Part shown: piece after piece, positions 23,038-36,008 of the stretch | How positions within the stretch are numbered: the stretch's first letter is position 1 | Layout of the letters: each line of letters opens with the position of its first letter | Assembly: GCF_963662255.1 (NCBI RefSeq) | Contig: NW_026912162.1 | Location: forward strand, 97,001-161,000 | Source: Cinclus cinclus | Taxonomy: Eukaryota; Chordata; Aves; Passeriformes; Cinclidae | Direction of reading: 5' to 3' | Length of the DNA: 64,000 bases | Notes under the pieces: generated by a model | Told to the model about the DNA's origin: nothing | The model's input: only the letters and a program-made list of their open reading frames with translations | Databases searched by the model: none | Made by a program: the position numbers and the translations under genes

Positions 23038-26000
23038 CTTCTATTGGTCCCCGTGCTGTAACAATCCATCCCTGGCCCTTTTTATACCCCCTAGTGCCAC
23101 AAGGGATTCTTAGATTGTTAGCATGCATTGGGTCACAATGGTTCCTTGCTTCTCTTAACCTCTATGGTGTCACAATGCATTCCAAGCCCTTTTAGGCCAC
23201 TTGGTCTTACAATGAACCATTTGATTCTTGGCCTTCATGGTGTCGTAGTTGCTCCTGGCTTCTATAGCTCCCCATGCTGTCAGAGTTCATCCATGGTCCT
23301 TTTGCGCCCCCTGGTGTCAAAAGGGATTCTTAGATTGTTAGCCTACATTGGGTCACAATGGTTCCTTGCTTCTCTTAACCCCTGTGGTGTCACAATGCAT
23401 CCCATGCCCTTTTAGGCCACTTGATGTCACAATGAATCATTTGATTCTTGGCCTCCATGGTGGCGTAATTGTACCAGGTTTTAATTGGGCCCCATGCTTT
23501 CACAATACATCCCTGCCCCTTTTAGGCCCATTGGTGTCAAAAGGGATCATTAAATTGTTAGCCTACATTGGGTCACAATGGATCCTTGCTTCTCTTAACG
23601 CCTGTGCTGTCACAATGCATCCCATGCCCTTTTAGGCCACTTGATGTCACAATGAATCATTTGATTCTTGGCCTCCACGGTGGCATAATAGATCCCTGCT
23701 TCCATTGGTCCCCGTGCTGTAACAATCCATCCCTGGCCCTTTTTATACCCCCTGGTGCCACAAGGGATCATTAGATTGTTAGCCTGCATTGGGTCACAAT
23801 GGTTCCTTGCTTCTCTTAACCTCTGTGCTGTCACAATGCATCCCATGCCCTTTTAGGCCACTTGATGTCACAATGAATCATTTGATTCTTGGCCTCCATG
23901 GTGGCATAATAGATCCTTGCTTCTATTGGTCCCCGTGTTGTAACAATTCATCCCTGGCCCTTTTAGGCCCATTGGTGTCACAAGGGATCATTAGATTGTT
24001 AGCCTGCATTGGGTCACAATGGTTCCTTGCTTCTCTTAACCTCTGTGGTGTCACAATGCATCCCATGCCCTTTTAGGCCACTTGATGTCACAATGAATCA
24101 TTTGATTCTTGACCTCCATGGTGGGATAATAGATCCTTGCTTCTATTGGTCCCCGTGCTGTAACAATCCATCCCTGGCCCTTTTTATACCCCCCGGTGCC
24201 ACAAGGGATCATTAGATTGTTAGCCTGCATTGGGTCACAATGGTTCCTTGTTTCTCTTAACCTCTGTGCTGTCACAATGCATTCCAAGCCCTTTTAGGCC
24301 ACTTGATGTCACAATGAACCATTTGATTCTTGGCCTTCATGGTGTCATAATGGTTCCTTGCTTCCCTAGGTCCCCATGCTGTCAGAGTCCATCCGTGGCC
24401 CTTTTGCGCCCCCTGGTGTCACAAGGGATTCTTAGATTGTTAGCCTGCATTGGGTCACAATGGTTCCTTGGTTCTCTTAACTCCTGTGGTGTCACAATGC
24501 ATCCCATGCCCTTTTAGGCCACTTGATGTCACAATGAATCATTTGATTCTTGGCCTCCATGGTGGCGTAATTGTACCAGGTTTTCATTGGGCCCCATGCT
24601 TTCACAATACATCCCTGCCCCTTTTAGGCCCATTGGTGTCAAAAGGGATTATTAGATTGTTAGCCTCCATTGGGTCACTATGAATCCTTGCCTCTCTTAA
24701 CCCCTGTGCTGTCACAATGCATCCCATGCCCTTTTAGGCCACTTGATGTCACAATGAATCATTTGATTCTTGGCCTCCACGGTGGCATAATAGATCCTTG
24801 CTTCTATTGGTCCCCGTGCTGTAACAATCCATCCCTGGCCCTTTTTATACCCCCTGGTGCCACAAGGGATCATTAGATTGTTAGCCTGCATTGGGTCACA
24901 ATGATTCCTTGCTTCTCTTAACCTCTGTGGTGTCACAATGCATCCCATGCCCTTTTAGGCCACTTGATGTCACAATGAATCATTTGATTCTTGGCCTCCA
25001 TGGTGTCATAGTGCTTCCTTGTTTCTGTTGGGCTCCATGCTGTCACAATTCATCCCTGGACCTTTTACGCCCCCTGGTGTCAAATGGGATTCTTAGATTG
25101 TTAGCCTACATTGGGTCACAATGGATCCTTGCTTCTCTTAACCCCTGTGCTGTCACAATGCATCCCATGCCCTTTTAGGCCACTTGATGTCACAATGAAT
25201 TATTTGATTCTTGGCCTCCATGGTGGCATAATAGATCCTTGCTTCTATTGGTCCCCGTGCTGTAACAATCCATCCCTGGCCGTTTTAGGCCCATTGGTGT
25301 CACAAGGGATCATTAGATTGTTAGCCTGCATTGGGTCACAATGGTTCCTTGCTTCTCTTAACCTCTGTGGTGTCACAATGCATCCCATGCCCTTTTAGGC
25401 CACTTGATGTCACAATGAATCATTTGATTCTTGGCCTCCATGGTGGCATAATGGTTCCTTGTTTCTATTGGGCCCCATGCTGTCACAATTCATCCCTGGC
25501 CCTTTTAATACCCCCTGGTGCCACAAGGGATCATTAGATTGTTAGCCTGCATTGGGTCACAATGGTTCCTTGCTTCTCTTAACCCCTGTGGTGTCACAAT
25601 GCATCCCATGCCCTTTTAGGCCACTTGATGTCACAATGAATCATTTGATTCTTGGCCTCCATGGTGGCGTAATTGTACCAGGTTTTCATTGGGCCCCATG
25701 CTTTCACAATACATCCCTGCCCCTTTTAGGCCCATTGGTGTCAAAAGGGATTATTAGATTGTTAGCCTCCATTGGGTCACTATGAATCCTTGCCTCTCTT
25801 AACCCCTGTGCTGTCACAATGCATCCCATGCCCTTTTAGGCCACTTGATGTCACAATGAATCATTTGATTCTTGGCCTCCACGGTGGCATAATAGATCCT
25901 TGCTTCTATTGGTCCCCGTGCTGTAACAATCCATCCCTGGCCCTTTTTATACCCCCTGGTGCCACAAGGGATCATTAGATTGTTAGCCTGCATTGGGTCA

Positions 26001-27665
26001 CAATGATTCCTTGCTTCTCTTAACCTCTGTGGTGTCACAATGCATCCCATGCCCTTTTAGGCCACTTGATGTCACAATGAATCATTTGATTCTTGGCCTC
26101 CATGGTGTCATAGTGCTTCCTTGTTTCTGTTGGGCTCCATGCTGTCACAATTCATCCCTGGACCTTTTACGCCCCCTGGTGTCAAATGGGATTCTTAGAT
26201 TGTTAGCCTCCATTGGGTCACAATGGATCCTTGCCTCTCTTAACCCCTGTGCTGTCACAATGCATCCCATGCCCTTTTAGGCCACTTGATGTCACAATGA
26301 ATTATTTGATTCCTGGCCTCCATGGTGGCATAATAGATCCTTGCTTCTATTGGTCCCCGTGCTGTAACAATCCATCCCTGGCCGTTTTAGGCCCATTGGT
26401 GTCACTAGGGATCATTAGATTGTTAGCCTGCATTGGGTCACAATGGTTCCTTGCTTCTCTTAACCTCTGTGGTGTCACAATGCATCCCATGCCCTTTTAG
26501 GCCACTTGATGTCACAATGAATCATTTGATTCTTGGCCTCCATGGTGGCATAATGGTTCCTTGTTTCTATTGGGCCCCATGCTGTCACAAATCATCCCTG
26601 GCCCTTTTAATACCCCCTGGTGCCACAAGGGATCATTAGATTGTTAGCCTGCATTGGGTCACAATGGTTCCTTGCTTCTCTTAACCCCTGTGGTGTCACA
26701 ATGCATCCCATGCCCTTTTAGGCCACTTGATGTCACAATGAATCATTTGATTCTTGGCCTCCATGGTGGCGTAATTGTACCAGGTTTTAATTGGGCCCCA
26801 TACTTTCACAATACATCCCTGCCCCTTTTAGGCCCATTGGTGTCAAAAGGGATCATTAGATTGTTAGCCTGCATTGGGTCACAATGGTTCCTTGCTTCTC
26901 TTAACCTCTGTCGTGTCACAATGCATCCCATGCCCTTTTAGGCCACTTGATGTCACAATGAATCATTTGATTCTTGGCCTCCACGGTGGCATAATAGATC
27001 CTTGTTTCCATTGGTCCCCGTGCTGTAACAATCCATCCCTGGCCCTTTTTATACCCCCTGGTGCCACAAGGGATCATTAGATTGTTAGCCTGCATTGGGT
27101 CACAATGGTTCCTTGCTTCTCTTATCCTCTGTGCTGTCACAATGCATCCCATGCCCTTTTAGGCCACTTGATGTCTCAATGAATCATTTGATTCTTGGCC
27201 TCCATGGTGGCATAATAGATTCTTGCTTTTATTGGTCCCCGTGTTGTAACAATTCATCTCTGCCCCTTTTAGGCCCATTGGTGTCACAAGGGATCATTAG
27301 ATTGTTAGCCTGCATTGGGTCACAATGATTCCTTGCTTCTCTTAACCCCTGTGGTGTCACAATGCATCCCATGCCCTTTTAGGCCACTTGATGTCACAAT
27401 GAATCATTTGATTCTTGGCCTCCATGGTGTCATAGTGCTTCCTTGTTTCTGTTGGGCTCCATGCTGTCACAATTCATCCCTGGACCTTTTACGCCCCCTG
27501 GTGTCAAATGGGATTCTTAGATTGTTAGCCTCCATTGGGTCACAATGGATCCTTGCCTCTCTTAACCCCTGTGCTGTCACAATGCATCCCATGCCCTTTT
27601 AGGCCACTTGATGTCACAATGAATCATTTGATTCTTGGCCTCCACGGTGGCATAATAGATCCTTG
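22506..27665 (+). repeat. 25-monomer tandem block, copy 2
   Basis: Second copy of the block at 17,216. It contains one extra monomer (about 23,891-24,110) relative to copy 1. The private variants GTCGTAGTTGCTCC (near 23,243) and GACCTCCATGG with GGGATAATAG (near 24,111) are kept in both copies. After 27,665 the sequence changes over to the arrangement also found at 39.2-41.4 kb. Confidence 0.84.
24483..26788 (+). repeat. Nested five-monomer duplication, second occurrence
   Basis: Copy at +5,510 bp of the nested duplication at 18,973-21,278. The same substitutions distinguish its two halves, which shows the five-monomer duplication happened before the 24/25-monomer block was duplicated. Confidence 0.84.
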
Positions 27666-29749
27666 CTTCTATTGGTCCCCGTGCTGTAACAATCCATCCC
27701 TGGCCCTTTTTATACCCCCTAGTGCCACAAGGGATCATTAGATTGTTAGCATGCATTGGGTCACAATGGTTCCTTGCTTCTCTTAACCTCTGTGGTGTCA
27801 CAATGCATTCCAAGCCCTTTTAGGCCACTTGGTCTTACAATGAACCATTTGATTCTTGGCCTTCATGGTGTCATAGTTGCTCCTGGCTTCTATAGCTCCC
27901 CATGCTGTCAGAGTTCATCCATGGTCCTTTTGCGCCCCCTGGTGTCAAAAGGGATTCTTAGATTGTTAGCCTACATTGGGTCACAATGGTTCCTTGCTTC
28001 TCTTAACCCCTGTGGTGTCACAATGCATCCCATGCCCTTTTAGGCCACTTGATGTCACAATGAATCATTTGATTCTTGGCCTCCATGGTGGCGTAATTGT
28101 ACCAGGTTTTCATTGGGCCCCATACTTTCACAATACATCCCTGCCCCTTTTAGGCCCATTGGTGTCAAAAGGGATCATTAAATTGTTAGCCTACATTGGA
28201 TCACAATGGATCCTTGCTTCTCTTAACGCCTGTGCTGTCACAATGCATCCCATGCCCTTTTAGGCCACTTGATGTCACAATGAATCATTTGATTCTTGGC
28301 CTCCACGGTGGCATAATAGATCCTTGCTTCTATTGGTCCCCGTGCTGTAACAATCCATCCCTGGCCCTTTTTATACCCCTGGTGACACAAGGGATCATTA
28401 GATTGTTAGCCTGCATTGGGTCACAATGGTTCCTTGCTTCTCTTAACCTCTGTGGTGTCACAATGCATCCCATGCCCTTTTAGGCCACTTGATGTCACAA
28501 TGAATCATTTGATTCTTGGCCTCCATGGTGGCATAATAGATCCTTGCTTCTATTGGTCCCCGTGTTGTAACAATTCATCCCTGCCCCTTTTAGGCCCATT
28601 GGTGTCACAAGGGATCATTAGATTGTTAGCCTGCATTGGGTCACAATGGTTCCTTGCTTCTCTTAACCTCTGTGGTGTCACAATGCATCCCATGCCCTTT
28701 TAGGCCACATGATGTCACAATGAATCATTTGATTATTGGCCTCCATGTTGGCGAAATTGTACCAGGTTTTCATTGGGCCCCATGCTTTCACAAATCATCC
28801 CTGCCCCTTTTAGGCCCATTGGTGTCAAAAGGGATCATTAGATTGTTAGCCTCCATTGGGTCACAATGGATCCTTGCTTCTCTTAACGCCTGTGCTGTCA
28901 CAATGCATTCCATGCCCTTTTAGGCCACTTGATGTCACAATGAATTATTTGATTCTTGGCCTCCATGGTGGCATAATAGATCCTTGCTTCTATTGGTCCC
29001 CGTGCTGTAACAATTCATCCCTGCCCCTTTTAGGCCCATTGGTGTCACAAGGGATCATTAGATTGTTAGCCTGCATTGGGTCACAATGGTTCCTTGCTTC
29101 TCTTAACCTCTCTGGTGTCACAATGCATTCCAAGCCCTTTTAGGCCACTTGGTCTTACAATGAATCATTTGATTCTTGGCCTTCATGGTGTCATAATGGT
29201 TCCTTGCTTCTATAGCTCCCCATGCTGTCAGAGTTCATCCGGGGTCCTTTTGCGCCCCCTGGTGTCAAAAGGGATTCTTTGATTGTTAGCCTACATTGGG
29301 TCACAATGGTTCCTTGCTTCTCTTAACCCCTGTGGTGTCACAATGCATCCCATGCCCTTTTAGGCCACTTGTTGTCACAATGAATCATTTGATTCTTGGC
29401 CTCCATGGTGGCGTAATTGTACCAGGTTTTAATTGGACCCCATGCTTTCACAATACATCCCTGTCCCTTTTAGGCCCATTGGTGTCAAAAGGGATCATTA
29501 GATTGTTAGCCTACATTGGGTCACAATGGATCCTTGCTTCTCTTAACCTCTGCGGTGTCACAATGCATCCCATGCCCTTTTAGGCCACTTGATGTCACAA
29601 TGAATCATTTGATTCTTGGCCTCCACGGTGGCATAATAGATCCTTGATTCCATTGGTCCCCGTGCTGTAACAATCCATCCCTGGCCCTTTTTATACCCCC
29701 TGGTGCCACAAGGGATCATTAGATTGTTAGCCTGCATTGGGTCACAATG
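27517..29749 (+). repeat. Long duplication C, copy 1 (partner 11,677 bp downstream)
   Basis: About 2.2 kb (10 monomers) repeated at 39,194-41,426 with displacement 11,677 bp. Shared tags are CCTACATTGGATCAC near 28,190 and 39,867, the shortened TTATACCCCTGGTGACAC near 28,371 and 40,048, GATTATTGGCC near 28,730 and 40,407, and CCTCTCTGGTG near 29,107 and 40,784. The right edge falls at ~29,749, immediately next to the left edge of duplication B copy 2. Confidence 0.84.
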
Positions 29750-29751
29750 AT

Positions 29752-32700
29752 TCCTTGCTTCTCTTAACCCCTGTGGTGTCACAATGCATCCCATGCCCTT
29801 TTAGGCCACTTGATGTCACAATGAATCATTTGATTCTTGGCCTCCACGGTGGCATAATAGATCCTTGCTTCTATTGGTCCCCGTGCTGTAACAATCCATC
29901 CCTGGCCCTTTTTATACCCCCTGGTGCCACAAGGGATCATTAGATTTTTAGCCTGCATTGGGTCACAATGGTTCCTTGCTTCTCTTAACCTCTGTGCTGT
30001 CACAATGCATTCCAAGTCCTTTTAGGCCACTTGGTCTTACAATGAACCATTTGATTCTTGGCCTTCATGGTGTCATAATTGTCCCTGGCTTCTATAGGTC
30101 CCCATGCTGTCAGAGTTCATCCGTGGTCCTTTTGCGCCCCCTGGTGTCAAAAGGGATTCTTAGATTGTTAGCCTACATTGGGTCACAATGGTTCCTTGCT
30201 TCTCTTAACCCCTGTGGTGTCACAATGCATCCCATGCCCTTTTAGGCCACTTGATGTCACAATGAATCATTTGATTCTTGGCCTCCATGGTGGCGTAATT
30301 GTACCAGGTTTTCATTGGGCCCCATACTTTCACAATACATCCCTGCCCCTTTTAGGCCCATTGGTGTCAAAAGGGATCATTAGATTGTTAGCCTCCATTG
30401 GGTCAAAATGGATCCTTGCTTCTCTTAACCTCTGTGGTGTCACAATGCATCCCATGCCCTTTTAGGCCACTTGATGTCACAATGAATCATTTGATTCTTG
30501 GCCTCCACGGTGGCATAATAGATCCTTGCTTCCATTGGTCCCCGTGCTGTAACAATCCATCCCTGGCCCTTTTTATACCCCCTGGTGCCACAAGGGATCA
30601 TTAGATTGTTAGCCTGCATTGGGTCACAATGGTTCCTTGCTTCTCTTAACCTCTGTGCTGTCACAATGCATCCCATGCCCTTTTAGGCCACTTGATGTCA
30701 CAATGAATCATTTGATTCTTGGCCTCCATGGTGGCATAATAGATCCTTGTTTCTATTGGTCCCCGTGTTGTAACAATTCATCCCTGCCCCTTTTAGGCCC
30801 ATTGGTGTCACAAGGGATCATTAGATTGTTAGCCTGCATTGGGTCACAATGTTTCCTTGCTTCTCTTAACCTCTGTGCTGTCACAATGCATCCCATGCCC
30901 TTTTAGGCCACTTGATGTCACAATGAATCATTTGATTCTTGGCCTCCATGGTGGCATTATAGATCCTTGCTTCTATTGGTCCCCGTGCTGTAACAATCCA
31001 TCCCTGGCCCTTTTTATACCCCCTGGTGCCACAAGGGATCATTAGATTGTTAGCCTGCATTGGGTCACAATGGTTCCTTGCTTCTGTTAACCTCTGTGGT
31101 GTCACAATGCATTCCAAGCCCTTTTAGGCCACTTGATGTCACAATGAATTATTTGATTCTTGGCCTTCACGGTGTCATAATGGTTCCTTGCTTCTATAGC
31201 TCCCCATGCTGTCAGAGTCCATCCGTGGCCCTTTTGCGCCCCCTGGTGTCACAAGGGATTCTTAGATTGTTAGCCTGCATTGGGTCACAATGGTTCCTTG
31301 CTTCTCTTAACCTCTGTGGTGTCACAATGCATCCCATGCCCTTTTAGGCCACTTGTTGTCACAATGAATCATTTGATTCTTGGCCTTCATGGTGTCATAG
31401 TTGCTCCTGGCTTCTTTAGCTCCCCATGCTGTCAGAGTTCATCCATGGTCCTTTTGCGCCCCCTGGTGTCAAAAGGGATTCTTAGATTGTTAGCCTACAT
31501 TGGGTCACAATGGTTCCTTGCTTCTCTTAACCCCTGTGGTGTCACAATGCATCCCATGCCCTTTTAGGCCACTTGATGTCACAATGAATCATTTGATTCT
31601 TGGCCTCCATGGTGGCGTAATTGTACCAGGTTTTAATTGGGCCCCATGCTTTCACAATACATCCCTGCCCCTTTTAGGCCCATTGGTGTCAAAAGGGATC
31701 ATTAGATTGTTAGCCTACATTGGGTCACAATGGATCCTTGCTTCTCTTAACGCCTGTGCTGTCACAATGCATTCCATGCCCTTTTAGGCCACTTGATGTC
31801 ACAATGAATTATTTGATTCTTGGCCTCCATGGTGGCATAATAGATCCTTGTTTCTATTGGTCCCCGTGCTGTAACAATTCATCCCTGCCCCTTTTAGGCC
31901 CATTGGTGTCACAAGGGATCATTAGATTGTTAGCCTGCATTGGGTCACAATGGTTCCTTGCTTCTCTTAACCTCTGTGGTGTCACAATGCATTCCAAGCC
32001 CTTTTAGGTCACTTGGTCTTACAATGAACCATTTGATTCTTGGCCTTCATGGTGTCATAATGGTTCCTTGCTTCTATAGCTCCCCATGCTGTCAGAGTTC
32101 ATCCGTGGTCCTTTTGCGCCCCCTGGTGTCAAAAGGGATTCTTAGATTGTTAGCCTACCTTGGGTCACAATGGTTCCTTGCTTCTCTTAACCCCTGTGGT
32201 GTCACAATGCATCCCATGCCCTTTTAGGCCACTTGTTGTCACAATGAATCATTTGATTCTTGGCCTCCATGGTGGCGTAATTGTACCAGGTTTTAATTGG
32301 GCCCCATGCTTTCACAATACATCCCTGTCCCTTTTAGGCCCATTGGTGTCAAAAGGGATCATTAGATTGTTAGCCTACATTGGGTCACAATGGATCCTTG
32401 CTTCTCTTAACCTCTGTGGTGTCACAATGCATCCCATGCCCTTTTAGGCCACTTGATGTCACAATGAATCATTTGATTCTTGGCCTCCACGGTGGCATAA
32501 TAGATCCTTGCTTCCATTGGTCCCCGTGCTGTAACAATCCATCCCTGGCCCTTTTTATACCCCCTGGTGCCACAAGGGATCATTAGATTGTTAGCCTGCA
32601 TTGGGTCACAATGGTTCCTTGCTTCTCTTAACCTCTGTGCTGTCACAATGCATCCCATGCCCTTTTAGGCCACTTGATGTCACAATGAATCATTTGATTC

Positions 32701-35700
32701 TTGGCCTCCATGGTGGCATAATAGATCCTTGCTTCTATTGGTCCCCGTGTTGTAACAATTCATCCCTGGCCCTTTTAGGCCCATTGGTGTCACAAGGGAT
32801 CATTAGATTGTTAGCCTGCATTGGGTCACAATGGTTCCTTGCTTCTCTTAACCTCTGTGGTGTCACAATGCATCCCATGCCCTTTTAGGCCACTTGATGT
32901 CACAATGAATCATTTGATTCTTGGCCTCCATGGTGGGATAATAGATCCTTGCTTCTATTGGTCCCCGTGCTGTAACAATCCATCCCTGGCCCTTTTTATA
33001 CCCCCCGGTGCCACAAGGGATCATCAGATTGTTAGCCTGCATTGGGTCACAATGGTTCCTTGCTTCTCTTAACCTCTGTGCTGTCACAATGCATTCCAAG
33101 CCCTTTTAGGCCACTTGATGTCACAATGAACCATTTGATTCTTGGCCTTCATGGTGTCATAATGGTTCCTTGCTTCTATAGGTCCCCATGGTGTCAGAGT
33201 CCATCCGTGGCCCTTTTGCGCCCCCTGGTGTCACAAGGGATTCTTAGATTGTTAGCCTGCATTGGGTCACAATGGTTCCTTGGTTCTCTTAACTCCTGTG
33301 GTGTCACAATGCATCCCATGCCCTTTTAGGCCACTTGATGTCACAATGAATCATTTGATTCTTGGCCTCCATGGTGGCGTAATTGTACCAGGTTTTCATT
33401 GGGCCCCATGCTTTCACAATACATCCCTGCCCCTTTTAGGCCCATTGGTGTCAAAAGGGATTATTAGATTGTTAGCCTCCATTGGGTCACTATGAATCCT
33501 TGCCTCTCTTAACCCCTGTGCTGTCACAATGCATCCCATGCCCTTTTAGGCCACTTGATGTCACAATGAATCATTTGATTCTTGGCCTCCACGGTGGCAT
33601 AATAGATCCTTGCTTCTATTGGTCCCCGTGCTGTAACAATCCATCCCTGGCCCTTTTTATACCCCCTGGTGCCACAAGGGATCATTAGATTGTTAGCCTG
33701 CATTGGGTCACAATGATTCCTTGCTTCTCTTAACCTCTGTGGTGTCACAATGCATCCCATGCCCTTTTAGGCCACTTGATGTCACAATGAATCATTTGAT
33801 TCTTGGCCTCCATGGTGTCATAGTGCTTCCTTGTTTCTGTTGGGCTCCATGCTGTCACAATTCATCCCTGGACCTTTTACGCCCCCTGGTGTCAAATGGG
33901 ATTCTTAGATTGTTAGCCTCCATTGGGTCACAATGGATCCTTGCTTCTCTTAACCCCTGTGCTGTCACAATGCATCCCATGCCCTTTTAGGCCACTTGAT
34001 GTCACAATGAATTATTTGATTCTTGGCCTCCATGGTGGCATAATAGATCCTTGCTTCTATTGGTCCCCGTGCTGTAACAATCCATCCCTGGCCGTTTTAG
34101 GCCCATTGGTGTCACTAGGGATCATTAGATTGTTAGCCTGAATTGGGTCACAATGGTTCCTTGCTTCTCTTAACCTCTGTGGTGTCACAATGCATCCCAT
34201 GCCCTTTTAGGCCACTTGATGTCACAATGAATCATTTGATTCTTGGCCTCCATGGTGGCATAATGGTTCCTTGTTTCTATTGGGCCCCATGCTGTCACAA
34301 TTCATCCCTGGCCCTTTTAATACCCCCTGGTGCCACAAGGGATCATTAGATTGTTGGCCTGCATTGGGTCACAATGGTTCCTTGCTTCTCTTAACCCCTG
34401 TGGTGTCACAATGCATCCCATGCCCTTTTAGGCCACTTGATGTCACAATGAATCATTTGATTCTTGGCCTCCATGGTGGCGTAATTGTACCAGGTTTTAA
34501 TTGGGCCCCATACTTTCACAATACATCCCTGCCCCTTTTAGGCCCATTGGTGTCAAAAGGGATCATTAGATTGTTAGCCTGCATTGGGTCACAATGGTTC
34601 CTTGCTTCTCTTAACCTCTGTGGTGTCACAATGCATCCCATGCCCTTTTAGGCCACTTGATGTCACAATGAATCATTTGATTCTTGGCCTCCACGGTGGC
34701 ATAATAGATCCTTGTTTCCATTGGTCCCCGTGCTGTAACAATCCATCCCTGGCCCTTTTTATACCCCCTGGTGCCACAAGGGATCATTAGATTGTTAGCC
34801 TGCATTGGGTCACAATGGTTCCTTAGTTCTCTTAACTCCTGTGGTGTCACAATGCATCCCATGCCCTTTTAGGCCACTTGATGTCACAATGAATCATTTG
34901 ATTCTTGGCCTCCATGGTGGCGTAATTGTACCAGGTTTTCATTGGGCCCCATGCTTTCACAATACATCCCTGCCCCTTTTAGGCCCATTGGTGTCAAAAG
35001 GGATTATTAGATTGTTAGCCTCCATTGGGTCACAATGGATCCTTGCCTCTCTTAACCCCTGTGCTGTCACAATGCATCCCATGCCCTTTTAGGCCACTTG
35101 ATGTCACAATGAATCATTTGATTCTTGGCCTCCACGGTGGCATAATAGATCCTTGCTTCTATTGGTCCCTATGCTGTAACAATCCATCCCTGGCCCTTTT
35201 TATACCCCCTAGTGCCACAAGGGATCATTAGATTGTTAGCATGCATTGGGTCACAATGGTTCCTTGCTTCTCTTAACCTCTATGGTGTCACAATACATTC
35301 CAAGCCCTTTTAGGCCACTTGGTCTTACAATGAACCATTTGATTCTTGGCCTTCATGGTGTCATAGTTGCTCCTGGCTTCTATAGCTCCCCATGCTGTCA
35401 GAGTTCATCCATGGTCCTTTTGCGCCCCCTGGTGTCAAAAGGGATTCTTAGATTGTTAGCCTACATTGGGTCACAATGGTTCCTTGCTTCTCTTAACCCC
35501 TGTGGTGTCACAATGCATCCCATGCCCTTTTAGGCCACTTGATGTCACAATGAATCATTTGATTCTTGGCCTCCATGGTGGCGTAATTGTACCAGGTTTT
35601 AATTGGGCACCATGCTTTCACAATACATCCCTGCCCCTTTTAGGACCATTGGTGTCAAAAGGGATCAGTAAATTGTTAGCCTACATTGGGTCACAATGGA

Positions 35701-36008
35701 TCCTTGCTTCTCTTAACGCCTGTGCTGTCACAATGCATCCCATGCCCTTTTAGGCCACTTGATGTCACAATGAATCATTTGATTCTTGGCCTCCACGGTG
35801 GCATAATAGATCCTTGCTTCCATTGGTCCCCGTGCTGTAACAATCCATCCCTGGCCCTTTTTATACCCCCTGGTGCCACAAGGGATCATTAGATTGTTAG
35901 CCTGCATTGGGTCACAATGGTTCCTTGCTTCTCTTAACCTCTGTGCTGTCACAATGCATCCCATGCCCTTTTAGGCCACTTGATGTCACAATGAATCATT
36001 TGATTCTT
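29752..36008 (+). repeat. Long duplication B, copy 2
   Basis: Partner of 12,344-18,600 at +17,408 bp. Noted differences include GCGCCCC against CCGCCCC near 30,131, NN-type unit 5 changes near 30,786, GGGATAATAG against GGCATAATAG near 32,936, GATCATCAG near 33,021 and TTGTTGGCC near 34,352. The last two remove stop codons and lengthen chance open frames. Confidence 0.86.
34588..34808 (+). repeat. Class 2 monomer opening a further copy of the 24-monomer type block
   Basis: This class 2 monomer with CTTGTTTCCATTGG is followed by the TTAGTTCTCTTAACTCC class 4 monomer, the same pair found at 17,180, 22,029, 22,470 and 38,775. The distance to the next such pair is 4,187 bp (19 monomers), so this is a shorter relative of the 24- and 25-monomer blocks. 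Confidence 0.75.

Noticed and set aside
34271..34651. The longest open frame in the window (126 codons)
   Set aside because: It is two ordinary frames joined by one substitution (TTGTTAGCC to TTGTTGGCC near 34,352) that removes a stop codon. The 83-codon frame at 32,821-33,072 has the same kind of cause (CATTAG to CATCAG near 33,021).
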